The notes: generated from the sequence alone by a model not told the origin. 64,000 nucleotides of DNA from Thermococcus sibiricus MM 739 (GCF_000022545.1 NC_012883.1:124001-188000); one strand, 5' to 3'. Positions 25,355 through 35,730 are shown, counted from the stretch's first letter. Numbers and translations: made by a program.

Positions 25355-27223
25355 ATGACTCCAGAGGATTATCTAAAGAAAAGACTGGATCCGGAACAAT
25401 TTGAAAAAATTAAAGGGATTGATAACCCAGAACTTAATGAATTCTTGGCAAAGTACATTGAACTTCTGAATCCTGCAAGAGTCTTTATTTGTACCGATTC
25501 AAAAGAAGATGAGAATTACATAAGAAGAAGGGCAATTGAGTATGGTGAGGAAAAATCTCTTGCAATGGAAGGTCATACCATCCATTATGATGGTTACTAC
25601 GATCAGGCAAGAGATAAGGCAAGAACTAAAATATTAGTGCCTAAAGGTGTTGAAATACCTTTTATTAATACCATGGACAGAGAAAAAGGCCTTAAAGAGA
25701 TACATGAGATTATGAAAGATATAGCTAAAGGGAAGGAGCTCTTTGTATGCTTCTTTGTGCTCGGCCCTAAAAATTCCGTTTTCACCATACCAGCAGTTCA
25801 GCTTACTGATTCTGCTTATGTTGCTCATAGTGAATTTATACTTTATAGAAAGGGATACGAAGAATTTAAACGCTTAGGTAGAGAGGCAAAGTTCTTAAAG
25901 TTCGTACATTCGGCAGGAGAACTCGATGAGAGGAAGACCAGCAAGAACATAGATAAGAGGAGAGTATACATTGATTTAGAAGGTGAAACCGTTTACTCTG
26001 CAAATACTCAGTATGGTGGAAACACTATAGGATTGAAGAAGCTTGCATTTAGACTAACTATAAAAAGAGCCGTTGAAGAAGGCTGGCTAAGTGAACACAT
26101 GTTCTTAATGCGTATAAATGGGCCAAATGGAAGAAAGACATACTTCACTGGAGCGTACCCATCAATGTGTGGTAAGACCTCAACTGCCATGATTTCTTGG
26201 GAAAATATTGTGGGGGATGATCTAACATTCATAGTCGACATGAAAGGAGAAGCAAGAGGTGCAAACGTCGAGAAGGGCGTTTTTGGAATAATTCAAGGAG
26301 TTAATCAGGAAGATGACCCAATAATTTGGGAAGTTCTTCACTCACCGAACGAGATAATTTTCTCTAATGTACTCGTTAAAGATGGAAAACCTTACTGGAA
26401 TGAGATGGGTATACCAATACCTGATGAGGGAGAAAACCACAGTGGCAAGTGGTGGAGAGGTAAAAAAGATTCAGAAGGCAATGAAATTTCACCAAGTCAC
26501 AAAAATGCTCGTTTTACAGTTAGTTTAGATGCATTCCCAAACACTGACTTGGAAGCATTGGAGACCCCTTGTGGTGTTAGAGTAGGTGGCATGATTTTTG
26601 GAGGTAGAGATGCGGATACTTGGCCTCCAGTAAGGGAAGCCTTTGATTGGGCTCATGGTGTTATAACAATGGGTGCAGCTTTGGAAAGTGAAACTACAGC
26701 AGCTACTCTTGGAAAAGAGGGAGTCAGAGCATTTAATCCAATGGCAATCCTTGATTTCCTAAGTGTTCATATCGGGAAGTACTTAAAGAATTATCTTGAA
26801 TTTGAGAAAAAGCTTAGAATAAAGCCTAAGATATTTGCAGTCAACTATTTCCTAAGAGAAAAAGATGGAAAATGGCTCAATCACAAGCTTGATAAATCTG
26901 TGTGGCTCAAGTGGATGGAACTGAGGGTTCATGGGGATGTGGATGCAATAAAAACTCCGGTTGGATATATTCCCAAATATGAAGATCTAAAGAGACTCTT
27001 TAAGGAAGTCCTTAACAAAGATTACAGCAGAGAAGATTATGAGAAGCAGTTTGTCATTAGGGTTCCGGAATTTTTAGCTAAGATAGAGAGGATTGAAAAG
27101 ATTTACAGAGATGTTGGTAATATCCCTGAAGAGCTCTTTAAAGTTCTAGAAGAGGAAAGACATAGGTTAATTGAGGCTAAAGAAAAATATGGTGATTATA
27201 TATCTCCTTTCAAGTTTTTATAA
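25355..27223 (+). CDS. pckG: Phosphoenolpyruvate carboxykinase (GTP)
   Basis: Interconverts oxaloacetate and PEP with GTP or GDP. The 622-residue length and motifs are those of GTP-type PEPCK: the kinase loop GAYPSMCGKTSTAM near residue 265-278 with the reactive cysteine before GKT, INGPNGR, and TPCGVRVGGMIFGGRDADTWPP for nucleotide and Mn binding. In Thermococcus this enzyme operates near the C3/C4 junction and complements the malic enzyme at 755. It stands alone with its own promoter and a T-rich tract after the stop. Confidence 0.96.
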   Translation: MTPEDYLKKRLDPEQFEKIKGIDNPELNEFLAKYIELLNPARVFICTDSKEDENYIRRRAIEYGEEKSLAMEGHTIHYDGYYDQARDKARTKILVPKGVEIPFINTMDREKGLKEIHEIMKDIAKGKELFVCFFVLGPKNSVFTIPAVQLTDSAYVAHSEFILYRKGYEEFKRLGREAKFLKFVHSAGELDERKTSKNIDKRRVYIDLEGETVYSANTQYGGNTIGLKKLAFRLTIKRAVEEGWLSEHMFLMRINGPNGRKTYFTGAYPSMCGKTSTAMISWENIVGDDLTFIVDMKGEARGANVEKGVFGIIQGVNQEDDPIIWEVLHSPNEIIFSNVLVKDGKPYWNEMGIPIPDEGENHSGKWWRGKKDSEGNEISPSHKNARFTVSLDAFPNTDLEALETPCGVRVGGMIFGGRDADTWPPVREAFDWAHGVITMGAALESETTAATLGKEGVRAFNPMAILDFLSVHIGKYLKNYLEFEKKLRIKPKIFAVNYFLREKDGKWLNHKLDKSVWLKWMELRVHGDVDAIKTPVGYIPKYEDLKRLFKEVLNKDYSREDYEKQFVIRVPEFLAKIERIEKIYRDVGNIPEELFKVLEEERHRLIEAKEKYGDYISPFKFL

Positions 27224-27278
27224 TCCTTTTATCTTTTATTCCTTCATTTTCATTAGTTTTTTCTTGAGTTAGAGTTAC

Positions 27279-27334
27279 CAAAACCTTTTTATAGGATTTT
27301 TTGAGAGTTATAATAAGAGAAAAGCAGCAGGAGG
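27279..27334 (+). promoter_or_regulatory. Promoter and strong ribosome binding site before the SLC41-type gene
   Basis: CAAAAC plus CTTTTTATA (TATA at 27285-27293), then AGGAGG at 27329-27334. The AGGAGG is nine bases before an ATG at 27344 that is in a different frame from the transporter, whose first in-frame start is the GTG at 27360. Confidence 0.55.
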
Positions 27335-27359
27335 AACAAAAAGATGGAGAGTGAGATAA

Positions 27360-28547
27360 GTGGCAGTAGTTCGAGTAGGTTCGTCAGGGGGAATAGGAGG
27401 ATTGTTAAGAGAAATTATCCTAGCTTCGTTTCCAGCATTATTCTTATGCTTACTCCTTGACTTTTTTGCTGGAGCGTTTCTTGGAAAATTCTTTGAGAAG
27501 ATAATGGTTGAATATCCAATAATTCTTGTTATTCTCCCTGGCCTCATGGGGCTTAGAGGAAATATATATGGATCTTTAGCTTCCCGTTTTACAACTATGC
27601 TCCATTTAGGTGAAATGAATCCAGCTCTGAAGGACAAAAACGTTGTTAAGAATATTTTCATTTCTATACTTCTCTCATTACTTCCTGTTACTATACTTTG
27701 GCTTGTAGGCGTGATTAAAATTAGAGAAGTTGGAACTGCAGTTGCTGTCTTTTTGATAGTAATAACCTCCACTCTATTTACGAGTCTTTTGTTAGGATAT
27801 TCAACTGCTTTAGCTACTATAATCCCGTTTAAAAAAGGTATAGACCCGGATGCAGTAGCTGCACCTATAGTGACTTCTATAGCTGATTTGATTACTATCC
27901 CACTTTTGGTTGGTTTCATGTTCCTATATGAGGGCAACCCTAAGACTTTTTACCTCCTTCTGGTTCTTGGTGTAATTCTCTCATTAATAGTGAGCAAGGG
28001 GTCTAAAATTGGAAAACGGGAGAGGAAGATCTTCGTTGAAGTATTAAGCATTGTGGGAGCATTGGCATTTATTTCAAGCATATCTGGAACACTTTTGGAG
28101 AGTTATAGTGAGATAATTCACGCTTCAATAATTTTCAGTGTTATGTATCCAGCGATACTTGATAGTACTGGAAATCTGGGGTCAGTAATAGGAGCAAAAA
28201 CATCTACTAGGATACACCTCGGGGAAATAGAGAAACTTTTTAACAAAACAACGGCAATTGAAATTTCCCTTTATACTATTTTAGCTGCCATATTGGGAAT
28301 ATTAGCAAATTTGATTGCAATTGGCGTTGTTAAACTTACACTCAATACGCAGATTGGATTGGTAAAACCGTTCTTGCTACTCTATCCCCTTCTGACATTC
28401 GGGGTTATGTGGATGGCGTATTTTTTAGCAATAACCTTTGATAGGTTAGGTTTAGATCCTGATAATGCCACCGTTCCCACGATAACAACTTTGGCCGATA
28501 TATTTTCAACACTCTTCACGGTAGTTGTTGCTCATCTGATTGTTTAA
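27360..28547 (+). CDS. SLC41/MgtE-type divalent cation transporter
   Basis: A 395-residue membrane protein with two homologous halves, each bearing the SLC41/MgtE channel signature: LPGLMGLRGNIYGSLASR with LHLGEMNP in the first half and PAILDSTGNLGSVIGAKTS with IHLGE in the second. It likely moves Mg2+ or a related cation. There is no cytosolic N or CBS domain; the two downstream PhoU-TrkA_C proteins may take over regulation. The N-terminus is uncertain: the GTG at 27360 has only a weak GAGTGA, while the strong ribosome binding site serves an out-of-frame ATG, so a frameshift near 27395-27410 is possible. Confidence 0.85.
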   Translation: MAVVRVGSSGGIGGLLREIILASFPALFLCLLLDFFAGAFLGKFFEKIMVEYPIILVILPGLMGLRGNIYGSLASRFTTMLHLGEMNPALKDKNVVKNIFISILLSLLPVTILWLVGVIKIREVGTAVAVFLIVITSTLFTSLLLGYSTALATIIPFKKGIDPDAVAAPIVTSIADLITIPLLVGFMFLYEGNPKTFYLLLVLGVILSLIVSKGSKIGKRERKIFVEVLSIVGALAFISSISGTLLESYSEIIHASIIFSVMYPAILDSTGNLGSVIGAKTSTRIHLGEIEKLFNKTTAIEISLYTILAAILGILANLIAIGVVKLTLNTQIGLVKPFLLLYPLLTFGVMWMAYFLAITFDRLGLDPDNATVPTITTLADIFSTLFTVVVAHLIV

Positions 28548-28598
28548 GAAAACCTTAAAAGAAAACAATGAATGAGATAAAAGTGGGAGGATAGGTAG

Positions 28599-29216
28599 AT
28601 GGAGGAATTTGAGGAATTTGAATATCAACCTAAAAGCGTTAAAGAAATCTTCATAGAGATGAAAAACATTGTCGAACTCATGGTTGACCTTGCTTATACA
28701 TCAATTCTCTTCGGAGATAAAGAGATAGCCGAAGAAGTGCTGGATCTCGAGGAAAGAATGGATCTCTTGAATTATCATTTAATGACTCATGCAGTTTTGG
28801 CAGCAAGAAACCCAAAAGAGGCCGAACAGATAACTTCCGTATTACAAATGGCCAATTCTATAGAAGACATATCGAATGCTGCTGGTGATTTGGCCAAAAT
28901 GGTTTTAGAAGGTATTGCACTTCACCCCGTTATTACAGAAGCAATAATGGAAAGTGAGGAGGTTATAGCTAAAATAACAGTTACACAAGAGTCAATTCTA
29001 GTGGGGAAGACTCTGGGAGACTTAAAATTGGCAAGCAATACAGGTGTCTGGATAATCGCTGTTAGAAGGGGTAAGAGGTGGATATTCGCTCCGGATAAGG
29101 ACTTTAAGATAAAACCTGGTGATGTACTTATTGGTAGGGGTACTCAAACATCTGTGGGACATCTTAAGGAAATTGCTAGAGGTATTATCAGGGTGATTGG
29201 CGATGAAAGAGCTTGA
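28599..29216 (+). CDS. PhoU-like/TrkA_C (RCK_C) regulatory protein 1
   Basis: A 205-residue soluble protein combining an N-terminal PhoU-like helical domain (residues about 10-110) with a C-terminal TrkA_C/RCK_C ligand-binding domain (ITVTQESILVGKTLGDLKLAS onward, then KPGDVLIGRGTQTSVGHLKE). RCK_C domains bind nucleotides or ions and gate transporters. It follows the SLC41-type transporter and overlaps the paralogous next gene, so all three probably form a complex. GGGAGGATAGG precedes the ATG. Confidence 0.87.
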   Translation: MEEFEEFEYQPKSVKEIFIEMKNIVELMVDLAYTSILFGDKEIAEEVLDLEERMDLLNYHLMTHAVLAARNPKEAEQITSVLQMANSIEDISNAAGDLAKMVLEGIALHPVITEAIMESEEVIAKITVTQESILVGKTLGDLKLASNTGVWIIAVRRGKRWIFAPDKDFKIKPGDVLIGRGTQTSVGHLKEIARGIIRVIGDERA

Positions 29217-29796
29217 GGAGATTAAAGACTGCTTGATAGAAATGAAAAACCTCTCTTCCCTTATGGTAGACCTTGCATTTTCTTCAGTTATGTATGATAG
29301 TGAGGATATAGCTGATGAAGTTTATATTCTTGAGGAGAAGATGGATGAACTCACGCTTAAAGTTAAAAAACTGGCTTTAAGGGCTGCTAAATATGAAGAA
29401 GATCCCGAGAAGTTGTTAAGCATAATTGAGATGGCCAATATCAATGAGCAGATATCTGATTCTGCATATGAGATTTCAGATTTAGTTCTTAGGGATGTGG
29501 AACCTCATCCGGTGATAAGAAAGATAATGCATGATGTTGATGAGGAAATTGGCAGGGTTAAAGTTAACAAAGGCTCAATACTCATTGGAAATCCCTTAAA
29601 ACAGCTTAAACTCCCTACAAAAGTTGGTATTAGGCTAATAGCAATAAAAAGAGGGTCTCGTTATATTTACAACCCTTCAAAAGACGAAATTATTGAAGAA
29701 GGGGATATACTCATAGCAGTTGGTTCTGGTATTGATCGTTTGAGAGAACTTTCCAATGAAAAGGGTGAAGAAGGCGAGTTTATAGAGGAGGAATAA
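29203..29796 (+). CDS. PhoU-like/TrkA_C (RCK_C) regulatory protein 2
   Basis: A 197-residue paralogue of the preceding protein with the same order: PhoU-like helices (EMKNLSSLMVDLAFSSVMYD) and a TrkA_C domain (VNKGSILIGNPLKQLKLPT, EEGDILIAVGSGIDRLREL), ending in an acidic tail. The ATG at 29203 follows GGTGATTGGC and overlaps the end of the first gene by 14 bases, so the two are co-translated. Two non-identical subunits suggest a hetero-oligomeric gating ring for the transporter at 27360. Confidence 0.87.
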   Translation: MKELEEIKDCLIEMKNLSSLMVDLAFSSVMYDSEDIADEVYILEEKMDELTLKVKKLALRAAKYEEDPEKLLSIIEMANINEQISDSAYEISDLVLRDVEPHPVIRKIMHDVDEEIGRVKVNKGSILIGNPLKQLKLPTKVGIRLIAIKRGSRYIYNPSKDEIIEEGDILIAVGSGIDRLRELSNEKGEEGEFIEEE

Positions 29797-29847
29797 TTAT
29801 AAATCTCTTCGCTTATTTCTTTTGGAAAGAAAAATGGAGGGATTGAC

Positions 29848-30318
29848 ATGAAAGTTGAAGGATTCGTTGCAAGTTTAAAGAATGCTGAGACAATTGAGGA
29901 ACTTTTTCATATACTTGAGAATAAGGGTGCTCCGGTTATAGAATTTGATGGACAAAAAACCCTTGTAGTGGTGGAAGGTGACTTTGAGGGCATTCCTTTT
30001 TGGACTGAAATAAATGGTAAAAAAGCAAACTTTGCGCTTGGAGATGCTATGTTAAACTCTGCGAGTGTTCCCTTTAAGTGTAAGAAGCCTTACACTGGTG
30101 GCAATGCTATATTCGTAGACTTTGGAAACATAGAAACTGGAGAGTTTTTAGTTGCTTATAAAGCGGAGGGTATTCTGAAGGCATTTTATATAAAAAATGG
30201 GGCCTCAGAGAAGGTAAGCGAGGAGAGATATGCTGAGTTAATTGATAAAATGCCTGAATTTAAGGTTAAAGGATTTTCTGAAGAGCAGATGGACATGATG
30301 GGTGCCTTCTTTGGTTAA
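29848..30318 (+). CDS. Conserved-looking protein of unknown function
   Basis: I do not recognise this 156-residue protein. It is soluble and acidic, has an alpha/beta pattern with a CKKPYTGGNAIFVDFGN segment in the middle, and ends with an acidic, Met-rich helix (EEQMDMMGAFFG). No signal peptide, membrane helix or cofactor motif is visible. It lies 51 bases after the PhoU-TrkA_C pair and could be in that transcript. A purine-rich GGAGGG precedes the ATG. It overlaps the convergent phosphoesterase stop by four bases. Confidence 0.6.
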   Translation: MKVEGFVASLKNAETIEELFHILENKGAPVIEFDGQKTLVVVEGDFEGIPFWTEINGKKANFALGDAMLNSASVPFKCKKPYTGGNAIFVDFGNIETGEFLVAYKAEGILKAFYIKNGASEKVSEERYAELIDKMPEFKVKGFSEEQMDMMGAFFG

Positions 30319-31829
30319 TCCCATGGCATCTCTGTTTTAATTTTCCATATTCCTAGGAGCTTTCTAGATCCCCAAGTTGCTTGGATTTCAAAGGCTGCGA
30401 TCATATCTTCGTAGATATCTATCAAATTAAATGAATTTCCAAAGGGATTTCTGTGGAGCTCCCAACTTATTGAACCAGCATTTACTATTGGTGTTTGTTC
30501 TATCTTCATTCCTAGACTATTTCCACCATGGCCTGTTAGAACTAAATTTGCTTTTTCATCGGTCAATATCTTCAAAACGTTTCCTCCGTCCTCTAAAAAT
30601 CCTATTTCCCGGCTTTTGGGTATTGGGGTTATATTGTGATGCATAATTATAACTCTGAAGGTATCCTCGTATTTTTTCAAGTGCTCTCTAAGGATTTTTT
30701 GACCTATTCTTCCTACCACCCCTATTGGGGTTTCGTATTGGGCCGATATAATTGGTATGAAAGTGAAGTTCTCATTTTCTATAATTTCAGGTTCTCCAAA
30801 ATATTCTCTAAACAGCTCGTAGCCCAAGTAAGTTATGTCATTATGTCCTGGAACAATAATTTTCTTACCCTTTATCTTTTCCCAAAGAGCATAGGCCTTT
30901 TTATAATATCTCTCAATCCCAACTTCCACTATATCCCCGCAGTGAACTACTAGATCTGGTTTATATCTCTCGTTGATAGCTTTTATGGCGTTTTTTAGCA
31001 CCTTTTCTCTAAAGTATATCCTATCCGAGACATTACTTTCACTAATTTGGATAATCCTAAACAGCCTCTTCTTTCTGGGAATAAAAATCCTTTGTTTCTT
31101 AACTGTGAAGTCCCTTTTATGAATATCCTCTGTCACTCGTTTGATTGTCACTGATATTTTTCCATTGTCTTTAATTTTGATCATGTTATAACTGTTTACA
31201 TCTCCTTTTCTTGTTTTTCGACATGAGGTGCATCCAGAGTTTGCTACTACAAGACCTTCCACACTGTAGATGTTAGGGACATGCTTGTGGCCACACAAAT
31301 AAAGATTAACCTCATGTTTGAGGAGCAACTCCAATACATCGCCTGCATTAAAAAGGACGTTTCTTTCTCTTCCAGTGTCAGGTAAAGGCACTAAATGGTG
31401 ATGTGAGGCGACGATCTTAAATTTCTTGTGGGAATATTCTTCGAGCTTCTCTTTGAGCCAGCGAAATTTGTATCCACCTATTCTTCCGTCATTCAAATCA
31501 GGGATTGTTGAATCTGTCCAGATTATCACTAGGTCTTTCCACTCATATATACCATTTAATGGTCCGATATACTTTTGAAAGAGTTCATATCCAACATTTC
31601 TGGCATCGTGGTTACCAGGAAGCACAATAAGAGGTTTTTGTATCTTTTTCAGTTCATAACTCGCTCTTTCATATTCTTCTCTTAACCCATCATTTGTAAC
31701 GTCTCCTGTGTGGATAACTAAGTTGTAATCTAGAGTGTTTATCTCATTGGCTATTAGGTCGTAGGCATATCCTTTGTAAGCTTCTCCGCTTGTTATATGG
31801 GTGTCACTTATATGAGCTATCTTTATCAT
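30315..31829 (-). CDS. Calcineurin-like metallophosphoesterase, two tandem domains
   Basis: A 504-residue protein with two fused metallophosphoesterase domains. The first has the complete set: D-x-H in SDTHITSG, HTGDVTNDG, GNHDARN, SHHHLV and CGHKH. The second (from about residue 245) retains HCGDIVEVG, PGHND, MHHN and TGHGG but its first motif reads SESNVSD instead of DxH, so it is probably not fully active. Substrate could be a cyclic nucleotide, phosphodiester or protein phosphate; nothing visible decides. The ATG at 31829 follows GTGAT; it is transcribed after the CBS-domain gene with 5 bases between. Confidence 0.82.
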   Translation of the reverse strand: MIKIAHISDTHITSGEAYKGYAYDLIANEINTLDYNLVIHTGDVTNDGLREEYERASYELKKIQKPLIVLPGNHDARNVGYELFQKYIGPLNGIYEWKDLVIIWTDSTIPDLNDGRIGGYKFRWLKEKLEEYSHKKFKIVASHHHLVPLPDTGRERNVLFNAGDVLELLLKHEVNLYLCGHKHVPNIYSVEGLVVANSGCTSCRKTRKGDVNSYNMIKIKDNGKISVTIKRVTEDIHKRDFTVKKQRIFIPRKKRLFRIIQISESNVSDRIYFREKVLKNAIKAINERYKPDLVVHCGDIVEVGIERYYKKAYALWEKIKGKKIIVPGHNDITYLGYELFREYFGEPEIIENENFTFIPIISAQYETPIGVVGRIGQKILREHLKKYEDTFRVIIMHHNITPIPKSREIGFLEDGGNVLKILTDEKANLVLTGHGGNSLGMKIEQTPIVNAGSISWELHRNPFGNSFNLIDIYEDMIAAFEIQATWGSRKLLGIWKIKTEMPWD

Positions 31830-31834
31830 GATGA

Positions 31835-32242
31835 TCACTCTGCCGAAATGGCTGTTTCAAGTTTTCTTCTGCTAGCTTCAAGGAGATCACTTAGAGTGAA
31901 GATTCCTACAACTTTTCCTTCCTCTTCAATGAGCATGTGCTTTATCCTTTTTGCTGCCATTATTTCTAAAACTTTTTTTAAAGGAACATTCGCATTCACA
32001 GTAATTAATTCCTTTGACATGATCTCCGCTACAGGAGTATTGTAAGCTAAGCCGGGAACAATCACCCTCCTTATAATGTCACTTTTTGTGAAGAAGCCCA
32101 CAACATTGCCATTATCAACAACTACAAGAGAGCCGATGTCAAATTCCACCATAACTCTGCAGGCCTCTTGAATGGTGTCATCTGGTTTAACAGCAATGAG
32201 TTTCTTTGTCATGTAAACTTTAATTGGAGCATTTTCATCCAT
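31835..32242 (-). CDS. CBS-domain pair protein
   Basis: A 135-residue protein consisting only of two CBS domains (KVYMTKKLIAVKPDDTIQEAC and AEIMSKELITVNANVPLKKVLE), which bind adenosyl ligands such as AMP, ATP or SAM and control partner enzymes. The FFTKSDIIRRV and IFTLSDLLEASRRK strands are typical. The ATG at 32242 has GGTGG in front; an ATG 12 bases upstream is also possible. It precedes the phosphoesterase gene in the same transcript and may sense the energy state for it. Confidence 0.87.
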   Translation of the reverse strand: MDENAPIKVYMTKKLIAVKPDDTIQEACRVMVEFDIGSLVVVDNGNVVGFFTKSDIIRRVIVPGLAYNTPVAEIMSKELITVNANVPLKKVLEIMAAKRIKHMLIEEEGKVVGIFTLSDLLEASRRKLETAISAE

Positions 32243-32304
32243 TGGGACCACCATAAAATGACTTCTAAATATTAATACTTTGTTAAAAGATAAAAGAGTT
32301 TTTG

Positions 32305-33207
32305 TTATTCTATTTTCAATTTAATCCCCCTTTCTTTAAGCCTTTTAGATATGTCTTCCATTAAATGGGCCATTATGTTATTTATGGATCTCTCAAGCTC
32401 AATGTTTTCTATTATCGGAATTTCATATTCTCTTGCTTTTTTGATTAAATACTCTTGAATGTGAATGATCTCTTCAATATTTTTTATGTAATACTCTGCT
32501 GGTCGAAGGCTATAATGGGCTCGTTCATAAAATCTCGCTTCAAGGGCATCTGGGCTCTTTAAACTGATCAAATACATAAAACTCCTATCATTGAGTGATA
32601 CATAACCAGGGACGAGATGAATGCCCTCGATTATTGTATTAAATCCCTCTTTGTATGAACGTTCTATGACTGCATTGATTCCAACGCTAGTGTACCTCAC
32701 CTGGGTTTCAAAACCATATATAAGAGGATCCACGTTTCTTGGTAAGTTTTTAAGTTCTTTCCAGGCTAAAAATGAGGAAGTATGTATTGATGGTAAAAGC
32801 TCTTTGTTTATCATTTTTCTCATGACCTCTCTAATGGTGTCTGTGCCAATAACTGTTCTTATTCCAAGTCTAAAGGCTAGTTCTGTAGCTAGGGTAGATT
32901 TTCCAACTCCTGTTGCTCCACCTATGAGTATTATCATTGGATATTTTAGTCTTCTAAGTTCATGCCAAAAGAGGTATTTTCTGGCAGCGTCTTTTAAACC
33001 GTGTCCTATGAGTTTTTCATACGTTATCTTTCTAATTTCCTCTTTTGTTATCAATTTTATCTTTTTTCTTTGAAGGTCTTTTACTATTTCAGTTGCTATA
33101 GAATAAGCTATACCCACATCAACCCCTGTGGTGGTTATAGATCTAGTTAGGATTCCTCTAGAGAAAGGTATTCTTGTATTTTTTTCAGGATCAATTACAA
33201 TTATCAT
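32305..33207 (-). CDS. 2-phosphoglycerate kinase
   Basis: Makes 2,3-diphosphoglycerate from 2-phosphoglycerate and ATP. The 300-residue protein has an N-terminal ATP-cone-like region (residues about 1-90, with GVDVGIAYSIATEIV) and a P-loop kinase domain with GGATGVGKSTLATELA and the second motif GTDTIREVMRKM. This layout matches the methanogen enzyme. Its start overlaps the cDPG synthetase stop by four bases (ATGA), and the product is the substrate of that enzyme, a strong context link. Confidence 0.88.
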   Translation of the reverse strand: MIIVIDPEKNTRIPFSRGILTRSITTTGVDVGIAYSIATEIVKDLQRKKIKLITKEEIRKITYEKLIGHGLKDAARKYLFWHELRRLKYPMIILIGGATGVGKSTLATELAFRLGIRTVIGTDTIREVMRKMINKELLPSIHTSSFLAWKELKNLPRNVDPLIYGFETQVRYTSVGINAVIERSYKEGFNTIIEGIHLVPGYVSLNDRSFMYLISLKSPDALEARFYERAHYSLRPAEYYIKNIEEIIHIQEYLIKKAREYEIPIIENIELERSINNIMAHLMEDISKRLKERGIKLKIE

Positions 33208-34508
33208 TTTCTCTCCCCCTTAAGTTCCCACCCAATTTCTAACACAGCTTCTCTCAAATTCTTGTTATCTATATTTACCGGTTCGTTGTCAATGTATATA
33301 ACTTCTTTTCCATACTTTAGGGCTTCTTTTGTGGCAACATCTACGGCGGCGGCTTTCAACTCAACAAGAACTGTATCATAATACTTAAATCGACTTAAAT
33401 CCTCAATTAACTTGGGGCGATTGGCAAGGTTGGCACTTTTGCCGACGATCTCCACATCATAACGATTTTCTAAGTGTCTAGCTGCTTTTTCTAACCCTTC
33501 TGGAGGGGCAGTCATTACAAGAATTGCCTTTTTACCTTTTATCTCACTTAAGGGCCTTGGTTTAAATGCAGTCAAGTGGATCTCCGCATCTGGATTTATA
33601 CTCTCTATAATCTTTTGAATTTTTTCAATCTTTTCTTTGCTTACCATATCCGCGAGAGTTATAACAATTAAATCTGCAAGGCCAATTCTGAATGGCCCAA
33701 AATAGCTTTTTATAAACTCAATCCTTTGCGTGGCTCCCACCACAGTTATGTATTTATCTGCTTTAACAGCTGGAAACGTGGCTCCACTTCCCTCTAATAT
33801 CACAATATCCCCTTCAAGCTTTTCTGCAAGTTTTATTCCTTTATTAACTATATCAAAGAAGCTAAATCCGACCATTCCGCCTCCACATCTTCTGCAACCT
33901 ATAGTGATAACTCTTGAAGTTAGGGCATCTTCAAAATGGTCTGAGGCGGCGTGTTTGCCTGATTCTGCTACCCTAACTAGGAAATCGGGGGTGATCTCCA
34001 GTTTATTTCCTTCAATTATTTCTGGTTCTTCTGGGCCTCCTCGTCCCATTGTTACTATTATTGGCTTTGAGATCTCTTTTAGTGTTCTCGCAACGAATCC
34101 ACTTATAGCTGTTTTTCCAACTCTCTTTCCTGTTCCAAGTATTGTAAGGCTTGGCTTGTTAATTTGGACCATTTCTTTTGGAGAAAACTCAAAATCAGCT
34201 CCTTTGTATTTTATACCATGTTTTAATAGTACTGCAGCTATTCTAAAGCGGTCTTCATAATTCAGCACCGGCTCATCACTCAGATCGATAACTTCCCCAA
34301 TCTTATTTTCGTTAATGGCTTTTTTAATATTCGAAATATAGCTCTCGCCATAATACAATTTAACACCTATCTTTTCTTCTAGGGATTTCATATCCCCTAT
34401 CTTTTCTGTGCCGCCTAGGAAAACTGCACATGAGACATCTCCAATCTTTTTTATGGCCCACGCAGTTACATCGGGATAGTGCTCTCCATCTATAAGCACC
34501 ATTCTCAT
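33204..34508 (-). CDS. Cyclic 2,3-diphosphoglycerate synthetase
   Basis: Closes 2,3-diphosphoglycerate to the cyclic trianhydride cDPG with ATP, a thermoprotectant and phosphate store known from Methanothermus and Methanothermobacter. The 434-residue protein starts MRMVLIDGEHYPDVTAWA, as in the family, and has the P-loop GTGKRVGKTAISG near residue 130 and GRGGPEEPEIIEG. AAGGTGAGAG precedes the ATG. It is the first gene of a two-gene operon with 2-phosphoglycerate kinase and is divergent from wtpA with a shared inverted repeat. Confidence 0.9.
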   Translation of the reverse strand: MRMVLIDGEHYPDVTAWAIKKIGDVSCAVFLGGTEKIGDMKSLEEKIGVKLYYGESYISNIKKAINENKIGEVIDLSDEPVLNYEDRFRIAAVLLKHGIKYKGADFEFSPKEMVQINKPSLTILGTGKRVGKTAISGFVARTLKEISKPIIVTMGRGGPEEPEIIEGNKLEITPDFLVRVAESGKHAASDHFEDALTSRVITIGCRRCGGGMVGFSFFDIVNKGIKLAEKLEGDIVILEGSGATFPAVKADKYITVVGATQRIEFIKSYFGPFRIGLADLIVITLADMVSKEKIEKIQKIIESINPDAEIHLTAFKPRPLSEIKGKKAILVMTAPPEGLEKAARHLENRYDVEIVGKSANLANRPKLIEDLSRFKYYDTVLVELKAAAVDVATKEALKYGKEVIYIDNEPVNIDNKNLREAVLEIGWELKGERK

Positions 34509-34540
34509 TCTCTCACCTTTAGAAGTTTAGGAATTCAAGT

Positions 34541-35699
<1,159 letters not shown>

Positions 35700-35730
35700 A
35701 CTTTTTATCTCTCTTTTCAGAGGTGAATAT

